Shown here: positions 40,253 to 47,842 of the stretch, one piece after another
Layout: each line of letters begins with the position of its first letter
How positions within the stretch are numbered: the stretch's first letter is position 1
Source of the DNA: Bacillota bacterium
Lineage (GTDB): Bacteria > Bacillota > Clostridia > Peptostreptococcales > Anaerovoracaceae
Length of the DNA: 47,842 nt
Reading direction: 5' to 3'
NCBI GenBank assembly: GCA_030536355.1
Contig: JAUNQD010000014.1
Span: forward strand, 1-47,842
The notes under the pieces: model-generated
Database searches by the model: none
What the model was told of the DNA's origin: nothing
What the model saw: only the letters and a program-made list of their open reading frames with translations
Position numbers and translations under genes: made by a program

Positions 40253-41131
40253 ATGAAGTTCTATATAGTCGATGCTTTTACCAACGAACTATTCGGAGGA
40301 AATCCTGCGGGAGTAGTTATCTTAGACCAGGGAAGAGACTTTCCTACTGACGAAATCTGCGTCAAAACTGCCAAGGAGTTGAGATATTCCGAAACAGCAT
40401 TTATAAAAATACTCAACGATAAAGAATTCAATATCAGATATTTCACGCCGGCAGCAGAAGTTGAGCTGTGCGGCCATGCTACCATCGCCTCATTCGCTGC
40501 GTTAAGATACGGCGGATATATCGGAGATGGAGCATATATGAACCATACTATTTCAGGTGATCTTAATATCGAAGTCAAGGGCGAGGAGATTCTCATGGAT
40601 ATGGCTACACCTGTCAAGATAGACGAAATCACAGAAGCTGATAAGCTGGAAGAACTATATAAGATCATGGGATTGAGCTATGAAGATCAGAAAGCAAGAG
40701 GCCTTGAACTTAAACCGCAGATGATATCTACAGGACTTCCTGACATAATCATGCCTGTAGTATCTCAGGGAGACCTGGAAACTATCGAACCTGACTTCAA
40801 GGCTCTGTCCGATCTCAGCCAAAGATACGAAGTGGTGGGTGTGCATGCTTTCACAAGAGACGGAGATGATGCGACAGGTCACTGCAGAAACTTCGCACCT
40901 CTTTATGATATAGATGAAGAAGCAGCTACAGGAACATCCAATGGCGCTCTTACATATTACGGATACCTGAATGGATTCATCTCATCGGGAGATGAGAGCA
41001 AGTTCATCCAGGGAGAAAAAATGGGAAGACCATCAGTGATAATTTCCAGCATCAAAGCCGACGGTGAAAGCTGTCTCATCAGAGTTGGAGGAAGCGGCGT
41101 CATCTTGGCAGAAGGAGACATCAAAATATAA
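40253..41131 (+). CDS. PhzF family isomerase-like protein
   Basis: A 292-residue protein with the PhzF start YIVDAFTNELFGGNPAGVVIL, the catalytic Glu in LRYSETAFI (about residue 45), FTPAAEVELCGHATIA and the late ATGTSNGAL. The family forms diaminopimelate epimerase-like folds; members isomerise trans-2,3-dihydro-3-hydroxyanthranilate or related compounds, but most have unknown substrates. No phenazine genes are near. ATG 40253 follows AAGGAGGT; the upstream extension is rejected. Confidence 0.87.
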   Translation: MKFYIVDAFTNELFGGNPAGVVILDQGRDFPTDEICVKTAKELRYSETAFIKILNDKEFNIRYFTPAAEVELCGHATIASFAALRYGGYIGDGAYMNHTISGDLNIEVKGEEILMDMATPVKIDEITEADKLEELYKIMGLSYEDQKARGLELKPQMISTGLPDIIMPVVSQGDLETIEPDFKALSDLSQRYEVVGVHAFTRDGDDATGHCRNFAPLYDIDEEAATGTSNGALTYYGYLNGFISSGDESKFIQGEKMGRPSVIISSIKADGESCLIRVGGSGVILAEGDIKI

Positions 41132-41151
41132 CAAAATATGAATAGATCTGA

Positions 41152-41180
41152 GAGCCGGTAATTATACCGGTTCTTTTATT
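41152..41180 (+). terminator. Terminator after the PhzF-like gene
   Basis: GAGCCGGTA-ATTA-TACCGGTTC (one G-T pair) is followed by a T-rich run. Confidence 0.8.
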
Positions 41181-41203
41181 GATTGAAATTTTTTGCAGGC
41201 AGT

Positions 41204-41244
41204 GGAAATAAATTTCCTGAATAAAAACGAAATAGTTTTTATTC
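41204..41244. promoter_or_regulatory. Candidate enhancer sites for the NtrC-type response regulator
   Basis: Two palindromes lie side by side: GGAAAT-AA-ATTTCC (41204-41217) and GAATAAAAAC-GAAATA-GTTTTTATTC (41219-41244). The second has 10-base perfect arms. They are about 80-120 bases upstream of the sigma-54 promoter, a normal enhancer position. No T tract follows, so they are not terminators. Confidence 0.6.
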
Positions 41245-41324
41245 CAATTGTTTTAATAATGATACGCTGGATAGAAAGCTTGAAAAATAGCCATTTTAAG
41301 CAGAAAAAATTTTTTTATGTGTTT

Positions 41325-41339
41325 TGGCATGAACATTGC
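41325..41339 (+). promoter_or_regulatory. Sigma-54 promoter of the first APC permease gene
   Basis: TGGCAT-GAACA-TTGC matches the -24/-12 consensus with the correct 5-base gap (one base from TGGCAC). It leaves about 67 bases to ATG 41418. A sigma-54 response regulator is encoded at the end of the gene cluster. Confidence 0.8.
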
Positions 41340-41417
41340 TCTTATTAATGACATAAAGCCAAATCAATGGCTGCATAACAATCGATGCAATTATTATTTT
41401 ATTATGAGGTGAGAGTT

Positions 41418-42863
41418 ATGAGTCAAAACAACGGAAGACAAGAACTTCAAAAATCCCTTGGTATGAAAGACGTATTGGCATTAGCGTTCGGTACTATGAT
41501 CGGCTGGGGATGGATCATGCTTGCCGGATCCTGGGTAGGAAACGGCGGATCTGTCGGTGCAATGCTAGCATTTGTTTTAGGCGGTATAATGTCCGTATTC
41601 GTAGGGCTTACTTATGCAGAACTGACTCCTGCATTGCCGCTGGCGGGTGGAGAGTTAGTATTCTCATTTAGAGCTATGGGATACAACGCTTCATGGTTTA
41701 CAGGCTGGATGATAACATTGGCATACATAGGCGTAGCAGCATGGGAAGGTCCTGCTTTGGCCAATGCGTTAGGATTCCTGTTTGCAGGCCTTTTACCTGA
41801 CCTTGGGGTTTTATATGAATTACAAGGTTCAGAGGTTACGGGAATGTTCCTATTGATAGGGTGCGTAGGCGCTGTGATCATGACCATCTTAAATTACAGA
41901 GGAGCTAAAGCATCAGCTATTTTCCAGACTACTGCAACTGTTGCTATGGCTATCGGCGGTATCGCATTTTTCGTTAGCGGAGTAACAACAGGTGATCTGC
42001 AGAATATGCAGCCTATCTTCACAGATGGTGCAGGTTTCGTAGCAGTTGTACTTGCTGTTCCTGCAATGTTCGTAGGATTTGACGTTATCCCACAGGCGGC
42101 AGAAGAAATGAATATCCCGCTTGGCAAGATCGGTAAAGTTATGATAATTTCCATCGTTATGGCTGCAACATGGTATATCATCATGATCATAGGAACTGCT
42201 ATGTCAACACCTGGTGATGTGCTTTACAGCTATGTCAACGACCCTAGTTCTGTTCCTGTAGCTAATTGCTTCGCATATGCGCTGGGCAACCCTGTTTGGG
42301 GTAAAGTAATGATAATCGCGGCTATGTGCGGTATCCTGACTTCATGGAACGGATTCATCGTAGGTGCTTCAAGAGTTATCTTCTCAATGGCGAGAGCTAA
42401 GATGCTGCCTGAAATATTTGCTAAAGTACACCCTAAGTACGGTTCGCCGACAGCAGCTATTCTGCTGGTAGGTGTGGTCACAACTTTATCTCCGCTTCTC
42501 GGCAAGAGCGCCCTTGGCTGGTTTGTAAATGCCGCAGCATTCGGTACAGTTGTAGCATACTTCATGGTATCATTGTCATTCCTGATCCTCCTCAAGAAGG
42601 AGCCTGAGCTGGAAAGACCGTTCAAAGTAAAGGGCGGCGTTGTCATAGGTATACTTGCAGTTGCAGTTGCTCTCTTCATGGCATCACTGTATCTGCCGAT
42701 CTACAGTCCTACACCGCTTGCACCTGTTGAGTGGGGTCTCGTTGGAGGATGGATCGTTATCGGCATAATCTTGTTCATAATCAATAAGATGGGCAAGAAT
42801 GGTAAAATTCCTATTGAAAAAATTGAGTACCTTATGTTTGGTGACAAATACAAGAGGTATTAA
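41418..42863 (+). CDS. APC-superfamily amino acid permease, copy 1
   Basis: A 481-residue protein with about 12 membrane helices. The first helix has GTMIGWGWIMLAGSW, a Gly-rich APC motif, followed by LTYAELTPALPLAGGE and AAWEGPALA. It should import an amino acid or amine. ATG 41418 follows GAGGTGAGAG; the in-frame upstream start at 41385 lacks an SD. It is controlled by the sigma-54 promoter at 41325. Paralogous along its length to the permease at 42967. Confidence 0.9.
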   Translation: MSQNNGRQELQKSLGMKDVLALAFGTMIGWGWIMLAGSWVGNGGSVGAMLAFVLGGIMSVFVGLTYAELTPALPLAGGELVFSFRAMGYNASWFTGWMITLAYIGVAAWEGPALANALGFLFAGLLPDLGVLYELQGSEVTGMFLLIGCVGAVIMTILNYRGAKASAIFQTTATVAMAIGGIAFFVSGVTTGDLQNMQPIFTDGAGFVAVVLAVPAMFVGFDVIPQAAEEMNIPLGKIGKVMIISIVMAATWYIIMIIGTAMSTPGDVLYSYVNDPSSVPVANCFAYALGNPVWGKVMIIAAMCGILTSWNGFIVGASRVIFSMARAKMLPEIFAKVHPKYGSPTAAILLVGVVTTLSPLLGKSALGWFVNAAAFGTVVAYFMVSLSFLILLKKEPELERPFKVKGGVVIGILAVAVALFMASLYLPIYSPTPLAPVEWGLVGGWIVIGIILFIINKMGKNGKIPIEKIEYLMFGDKYKRY

Positions 42864-42907
42864 AGGGAAACTTTTTTAATCCCTTTTCAAAAAAATAAAT
42901 CATTTGT

Positions 42908-42944
42908 ATAATGGAGTAGTATAAAACTGCTCCATTATTATTTA
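42908..42944 (+). terminator. Terminator or attenuator between the two permease genes
   Basis: ATAATGGAGTAG pairs with CTGCTCCATTAT (one G-T) and a T-rich run follows. A weaker AGGGA/TCCCT hairpin precedes it at 42863-42886. It may reduce read-through to the second permease and the two-component genes. Confidence 0.65.
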
Positions 42945-42966
42945 TATCAAACAGTTGGTAATCATT

Positions 42967-44400
42967 ATGAAGGAAAGCGGAAATACATTAAGTAAAGTAA
43001 TCGGAAGAACAGACATAATTGCCATTGGATTCGGGACTATGGTGGGATGGAGCTGGATCGTCATGGCTGCATCATGGGTAAATGAAGCAGGCTGGTTAGG
43101 TGCCTTAACTGCCTTCGCCATAGGCGGTCTCATTATCCTTTCTATAGGCATTACTTATGGAGAACTTACAGCTGCGCTTCCTTTGGCAGGAGGTGAATTT
43201 GTTTTCGCCTATAGATCTATGGGGAAAAATGCTGCATGGATCGTGGGATGGATCATGGCACTGGCTTATTTAGGTGTAGCTGCATGGGAAGGAATAGCAC
43301 TTGCAACTGCTATAGACTTTGTTTTCCCTATCCCCGATGCAGTGCCTCTCTGGGAGATAGCAGGGCATCAAGTGTATTTGTCCTGGGCTCTTATGGGAAG
43401 TTTCGGTGCAGTAGTTATCATGTTTCTTAATATTTTCGGTATAAGACCGGCAACACTGTTTCAAGTCATGGCAACGGCAGCTTTGATGATAATAGTGTTG
43501 ATCATTTTCTTTGGAGGCATAGTGTTCGGGAGTAAGGAAAATATAGGAGAAACATTTGTTGACGGAGAAGGATTTTCATATGTTTTCCTAATGGTTCCGG
43601 CAATGTTGATAGGATTTGACGTTATACCGCAGTCGGCTGAAGAGATGAATATCGGATCTAGAAACATAGGTAAAATGGTATTGGTATGCATCATTGCCAG
43701 CATGATCTGGTATTTCCTCTTGATAATTGGGATCTCTCTTGCAGCACCTCTGGAAATCAGGGCTTCCGGCAAATTGCCGGTTGCTGATATCGCAGCGTAT
43801 ATGTTCCACGGAGAGATATTCTCGACAGTCGTTATCATAGGAGGCATCTTTGGTATATTGACGTCATGGAATGGCTTTTTTATTGGGGCAACGCGTTTGA
43901 TTTTCTCTATGGGTCGTGCGAGACTATTACCTGAGATATTTGGCAAGGTCCATAAAAAATACAAGTCTCCGTGGGCAGCATCTTTATTAGTGGGAAGTAT
44001 ATGTGCCTTTTCTCCATTTTTAGGAATGAATGCCCTCCAATGGTTCGTTGATACAAGCTCCATGTGTGCACTTTTTTCATACATATTTGTAGTAATATCA
44101 TTTTTGATCTTGAAGAAAAAAGAGCCGGATCTGGCAAGACCGCTGGATATAAAAGGAGGATTAAAGGTCGGGATCATTATTCTGATAGTTTCATGCTTGT
44201 ATTTCATACTGTATTTGCAAGAAAGCCTTTTTGCCATAAGTCTTGGTCCGGAATTTGTGATAACGATATCATGGTTGTTAGTTGGAGTATTATTGACACT
44301 GCTGGCAAGAAAGACTAATAAAGAACTATCTTGGGAACAGCAGGAATTATTGATTTTTGGTGAGCGTTTTGCCAGAAAGGGGGCCCGCTATGAAAAGTAA
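42967..44400 (+). CDS. APC-superfamily amino acid permease, copy 2
   Basis: A 477-residue protein with about 12 helices and the same motifs as copy 1 (GTMVGWSWIVMAASW, ITYGELTAALPLAGGE, GVAAWEGIALA, FDVIPQSAEEMN). It arose by tandem duplication, but the DNA has drifted well apart, so the duplication is old. The SD is weak (GTTGGT). The ATG at 42967 is preferred over TTG 42955. It overlaps the histidine kinase gene by 11 bases, so it is co-translated with the sensor and may take part in sensing. Confidence 0.88.
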   Translation: MKESGNTLSKVIGRTDIIAIGFGTMVGWSWIVMAASWVNEAGWLGALTAFAIGGLIILSIGITYGELTAALPLAGGEFVFAYRSMGKNAAWIVGWIMALAYLGVAAWEGIALATAIDFVFPIPDAVPLWEIAGHQVYLSWALMGSFGAVVIMFLNIFGIRPATLFQVMATAALMIIVLIIFFGGIVFGSKENIGETFVDGEGFSYVFLMVPAMLIGFDVIPQSAEEMNIGSRNIGKMVLVCIIASMIWYFLLIIGISLAAPLEIRASGKLPVADIAAYMFHGEIFSTVVIIGGIFGILTSWNGFFIGATRLIFSMGRARLLPEIFGKVHKKYKSPWAASLLVGSICAFSPFLGMNALQWFVDTSSMCALFSYIFVVISFLILKKKEPDLARPLDIKGGLKVGIIILIVSCLYFILYLQESLFAISLGPEFVITISWLLVGVLLTLLARKTNKELSWEQQELLIFGERFARKGARYEK

Positions 44401-46363
44401 ATTATCTCAGTGGCTGGTCCTTGCCGCAATCATCGTGTTCGTCGCGCTGATATGCCTGTACGGGTTACAATATGATGAGAAACAAATAGACGAGACACGA
44501 AACAGAACTGTTTCATTGAATAACACACAGAAAAACTATATCAACGAAAATAAAGATGTATCTATATACGTAGATGAAGAACTTAGGTATTTGATGACAG
44601 GAGAAGACGAAGGCTTCCTCTACGAGTATTTATGCGAGGTCTTCGCGCCTGTATCTTTGGAAGTCCATTTGACAGATAAAGAAAATGCCGATTGCAGCTT
44701 GATGATAATCACTGATGAGATACGCTCGGCAAATCTTGAAACCGGCTATACTTCACCTGTTTTTCAAATGGATGGTGCGTTTTTTATCCATGAGGATAGC
44801 ATTGATAAAAAGCATCTGTCCGGTATCGTGGTGAAAAACCGAATGTCTCAAGATAAACTTGAAAAAATCACATATGGGGAGCATGATCTGGAGTTCACAC
44901 AAGTAGAGGGGACGACAGAAGCAGTGGCTGCAGTCAGGGAAGATAAGAAAGACTTTATAATCGGAGATCGCAGTACTGTTATTGATGCAATGGGTGAAGA
45001 AACAGATTTTATAATTGCTGAAGAGTCTATTTACAGCATGAATGTCTGCATAATGACAGATGAAGAAAACGAAGTGCTTTATGGGATACTTAATGAATGT
45101 ATCTTAAGTGCAGATATGTATGGCCTCTCGTATGAGATGGGACAAAAATGGATGGAGGGCAATGCACCTCTGTATATGGATGACAGCTACGAGGATATTT
45201 ATTTGTTTATCCTGATCATTTTCGCATCTGTCATGATAGTATTCTTTATTTACTATCAGACTAATAAGAATCTATATCGCGAGCTCAATGACAGAATGAT
45301 CCAGCTTACTGAGAGCAAGCAGGAATTGAAGACTACTTTTAACGGAGTAGGATACTATTTGGCTGAACTGGATATGGAAGGAAATATCATAGATATAAAT
45401 CGTGCTTTTTATGATTTTGTCAATACTGATACGGCTAATCGTAAGGTATGGGATGTTCTCGATATGGACATAGGCTATAAGGAAGGCCTGAAAAAGCTGA
45501 CGCAAAAGGCTGCAGAAGGAGAGCCTGTCAGCGGTATCGAAGTAATGCTTAAAAAACAGACCCTCGTGCTTGATATATTCCCGATTGAAAATGCCAGAGG
45601 TACTATAGAAAAGCTTCTGTTTATGGGAATGGATGTTACCAGAGAGAGGATGGCCGAGCGACAGCTGTTACAAGATAATAAGATGATAGCTGTCGGACAG
45701 CTGGCAGCAGGCGTAGCGCACGAGATACGAAATCCGCTTGGGCTGATCCGTAATTACTGCTATGTACTGAAGACTATGGATGACCAAAATGTCCGCGATA
45801 AAGCTATAGAACAGATAGAAAAAGCCGTTGACAATTCAGGCCTCATAATCAATAACTTATTGGACTTTTCCAGAATACCATCTCATGATGCACAGCATGT
45901 GGATATAGAAGACCATATCAAGTCATTGATGATCCTCAATAAGAACATCATAAAGAAGAAAAACATAAATGTGCATATCGTTTGTCCGGAGGAAGTCCAT
46001 ACTATACTTTCAACTCAGTCATTGGATATGATACTCATCAATTTGATATCCAATGCTACAGACGCTATGCAGGAAAACGGTGAACTTACCATAGTTGTTA
46101 CTAAGAATGAAGATTCATTTGAAATAGAAGTAAAGGATACCGGAGCAGGAATCGACCCTGGTATCATTGAAGAAATTTTCAATCCGTTTTTTACTACCAA
46201 AGGCGGCAGTGGAGGTACAGGGCTGGGATTATATATAGTGTATAATGAAGTGAAAAAGATGAATGGAGAGATCACGGTAGAAAGTACAGTTGGAGAAGGA
46301 ACTTGCTTCAGCCTCACATTACCTTTGATGGAGGCGGCAGAGAATGACAAGGAGAATGAATGA
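44390..46363 (+). CDS. Sensor histidine kinase with SBP-like extracellular domain and PAS
   Basis: A 657-residue kinase. It has a membrane helix (about 6-26), an extracellular domain (about 27-268) resembling solute-binding proteins of the SBP_bac_3 type, a second helix (about 270-291), a PAS domain (about 310-425), a HisKA domain with phospho-His in AAGVAHEIRNPLG (about 442) and a HATPase domain (NLISNATDAM, DTGAGIDPG, GGTGLGLYIV). The domain set is NtrB/AtoS-like. It probably senses an amino acid outside the cell. ATG 44390 follows AAAGGGGG within the permease gene. It overlaps the response regulator gene at its stop. Confidence 0.92.
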   Translation: MKSKLSQWLVLAAIIVFVALICLYGLQYDEKQIDETRNRTVSLNNTQKNYINENKDVSIYVDEELRYLMTGEDEGFLYEYLCEVFAPVSLEVHLTDKENADCSLMIITDEIRSANLETGYTSPVFQMDGAFFIHEDSIDKKHLSGIVVKNRMSQDKLEKITYGEHDLEFTQVEGTTEAVAAVREDKKDFIIGDRSTVIDAMGEETDFIIAEESIYSMNVCIMTDEENEVLYGILNECILSADMYGLSYEMGQKWMEGNAPLYMDDSYEDIYLFILIIFASVMIVFFIYYQTNKNLYRELNDRMIQLTESKQELKTTFNGVGYYLAELDMEGNIIDINRAFYDFVNTDTANRKVWDVLDMDIGYKEGLKKLTQKAAEGEPVSGIEVMLKKQTLVLDIFPIENARGTIEKLLFMGMDVTRERMAERQLLQDNKMIAVGQLAAGVAHEIRNPLGLIRNYCYVLKTMDDQNVRDKAIEQIEKAVDNSGLIINNLLDFSRIPSHDAQHVDIEDHIKSLMILNKNIIKKKNINVHIVCPEEVHTILSTQSLDMILINLISNATDAMQENGELTIVVTKNEDSFEIEVKDTGAGIDPGIIEEIFNPFFTTKGGSGGTGLGLYIVYNEVKKMNGEITVESTVGEGTCFSLTLPLMEAAENDKENE

Positions 46364-47754
46364 TGATAACAGAGAATATAAGAATACTGGTCGTAGATGA
46401 TGAACAAGATTACTGTGACGTCTTAAAGATGATCCTTGAAGCAAAAGGATATCAAGTTATGACATGTAATAATGGGCAGGAGGCACTGGAATTATTAGAA
46501 AAGCACAGCTTTGATGTAGTAGTATCCGATCTCAGTATGCCTGTAATGGACGGACATGAACTTTTATTGGAAATAAAAGCGCGCGGATATGATACAGAAG
46601 TTTTGATGCTGACTGCCTTCGGAACTATAGAAAAAGCTGTAGAGGCCATGAAAGCCGGGGCCTATACATATGTTACAAAAGGCACGGACACCGAGGTCCT
46701 CCTCATGGAAATAAAACGTGTTACGGAAATGAGAAAGGCTACGAAGGAGAATAAGATCCTTAAGGAAACTAATGAGATCCTGAAGGAAAAACTGGATGAA
46801 GGGTATATGCTTCAAAGCAACAGCCCTAAGTATAATCAGCTTTTGATGCTGGCAGAACGTGCGGCAGCCAGTGAAGCAAATATCCTCATTTTCGGAGAAT
46901 CAGGTGCAGGCAAAGAAGTGCTGGCATCTTTTATCCATGATAAGAGCAATCGTAAAAGCGGCAATTTCATGGAACTCAACTGTCAGGCCCTTTCAGAATC
47001 AATACTGGAATCCGAACTTTTCGGACATGAAAAAGGTGCGTTTACAGGAGCCAGCCAAAAAAGGATAGGCCTTTTTGAAGCGGCAAATGGCGGAACCCTT
47101 TTCCTCGATGAAATAGGAGGCGTTTCTGTAAACTTGCAGGCAAAGCTTCTGAAGGCCATAGAGAATAAGATAATATACAGGATGGGAAGCAGCGCACCTA
47201 TTACCGTTGATTTCAGGCTTATCACAGCAACCAACAGAAACCTGAAGGAAGATATGGACAATGAGCTTTTTAGAAGCGATTTGTTCTACAGATTAAGTAC
47301 CATAGTGCTTGAACTGCCGCCTCTCCGTGAACGAAAAGAAGATATACCGTTATTCATAGATTATTTTATTGCGAAATACAGCAAGGCTATGAACAAGGGG
47401 AATATCCATATGGATGATAAAACAAGACAGCTTTTGATGGATTACGATTACCCGGGCAATGTAAGGGAACTGCGAAACATTATCGAGCGTCTGCTTGTTT
47501 TATCTGAACATGGTGAAATCAAAGAAGAATATTTGCCATCCGAAATTTTATCAGGAAAAAAGATGGATACTGCTGACAAATTATTTGAGACGGATTATAC
47601 TGATACATTGAAAGAATACCGCAGCAAGGCAGAGAAAAAATACATAGAAGAACTGCTGGAGCAGTATCCTAACGATCTGAACAAAGTATCCGAGATCCTC
47701 TCCATATCTAGGAGACAGCTTTTCAATAAGCTGGTGGAATTCGGGCTTAAATAA
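46360..47754 (+). CDS. NtrC-family sigma-54 response regulator
   Basis: A 464-residue activator. The receiver domain (about 5-120) has the phospho-Asp in VVVSDLSMPVMDG (about 56) and the conserved Thr/Lys in MLTAFG and YVTKG. The AAA+ domain (about 155-390) has Walker A GESGAGKE, the GAFTG loop (about 225) and LFLDEIGG. The C-terminal Fis-type HTH is near LNKVSEILSISRRQLFNKLVEFG. It should be phosphorylated by the preceding kinase and activate the sigma-54 promoter at 41325. The start overlaps the kinase stop, with AAGGAG upstream. Confidence 0.94.
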   Translation: MMITENIRILVVDDEQDYCDVLKMILEAKGYQVMTCNNGQEALELLEKHSFDVVVSDLSMPVMDGHELLLEIKARGYDTEVLMLTAFGTIEKAVEAMKAGAYTYVTKGTDTEVLLMEIKRVTEMRKATKENKILKETNEILKEKLDEGYMLQSNSPKYNQLLMLAERAAASEANILIFGESGAGKEVLASFIHDKSNRKSGNFMELNCQALSESILESELFGHEKGAFTGASQKRIGLFEAANGGTLFLDEIGGVSVNLQAKLLKAIENKIIYRMGSSAPITVDFRLITATNRNLKEDMDNELFRSDLFYRLSTIVLELPPLRERKEDIPLFIDYFIAKYSKAMNKGNIHMDDKTRQLLMDYDYPGNVRELRNIIERLLVLSEHGEIKEEYLPSEILSGKKMDTADKLFETDYTDTLKEYRSKAEKKYIEELLEQYPNDLNKVSEILSISRRQLFNKLVEFGLK

Positions 47755-47804
47755 CAAGTTGAAAAATCAAAAAAGGAAGTAACTGTAATTGAACTTGTAA
47801 GATT

Positions 47805-47842
47805 AAAGTAGACAATGTAAAAAAGACATTGTCTACTTTTTT
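47805..47842 (+). terminator. Terminator of the permease/two-component cluster
   Basis: AAAGTAGACAATGT pairs with ACATTGTCTACTTT across a short A-rich loop, followed by T to the window end. Confidence 0.88.

Overview
The window comes from a spore-forming, strictly anaerobic Firmicute, most likely a Clostridia member near Peptostreptococcales/Anaerovoracaceae (Family XIII). This placement is inferred: the sporulation sigma factors E, G, K and F are all present, with rubredoxin, desulfoferrodoxin, a glycine riboswitch, RNase Y and Gram-positive SD-led genes, but no species marker was read. No rRNA, IS element or CRISPR array was seen.

Layout. 1-4.5 kb: end of a MoxR ATPase gene with its VWA partner, an acyltransferase, lexA with an SOS box, and an orphan PD-(D/E)XK protein. 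4.6-9.5 kb (minus strand): an acylating aldehyde dehydrogenase and a class III aminotransferase behind a textbook sigma-54 promoter, plus the PAS-AAA-HTH activator gene and three copies of a GATACA-N4-TGTATC palindrome. 9.5-11.8 kb: thioredoxin, desulfoferrodoxin, and infC-rpmI-rplT with its attenuation leader. 11.9-15.7 kb: spoIIGA-sigE-argD-sigG. 15.8-20.3 kb: a DeoC-like protein lacking the catalytic lysine, a small alarmone synthetase, an FKBP lipoprotein, and a glycine-riboswitch-controlled AGCS symporter. 20.3-20.7 kb: two large noncoding hairpins. 20.8-31.2 kb: ylmC, nrdR, cmk, DUF1015, a class B PBP, sigK (no pro-sequence), radC, PBP2, a MinD-like ATPase and rodA. 31.3-37.5 kb: rny, cysteine desulfurase-thiI, the spoIIA operon and rubredoxin. 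37.6-40.2 kb: tRNA-Arg followed by an AT-rich accessory cassette (membrane protein plus DUF2971 protein) and an unannotated type I toxin-antitoxin candidate. 40.2-47.8 kb: a PhzF-like protein, then two paralogous APC permeases with a histidine kinase and an NtrC-type response regulator, again with a sigma-54 promoter in front.

Working together. Two self-contained sigma-54 circuits each link a catabolic or transport operon to its own activator. The first probably converts an amino acid or aminosulfonate (taurine is the best guess) to an acyl-CoA. The second is probably amino-acid uptake under a two-component system. Sporulation control is concentrated here, and several usual neighbourhoods are rearranged: argD sits inside the sigE-sigG cluster, a block of about 5 kb separates sigG from ylmC-nrdR, and radC-mrdA-minD lacks mreBCD, minC and minE while rodA faces the other way.

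The least described items are the type I TA locus at 39.9-40.17 kb, the sigma-54/palindrome regulon at 7.5-9.45 kb, the paired hairpins at 20.37-20.67 kb and the tRNA-linked two-gene cassette.
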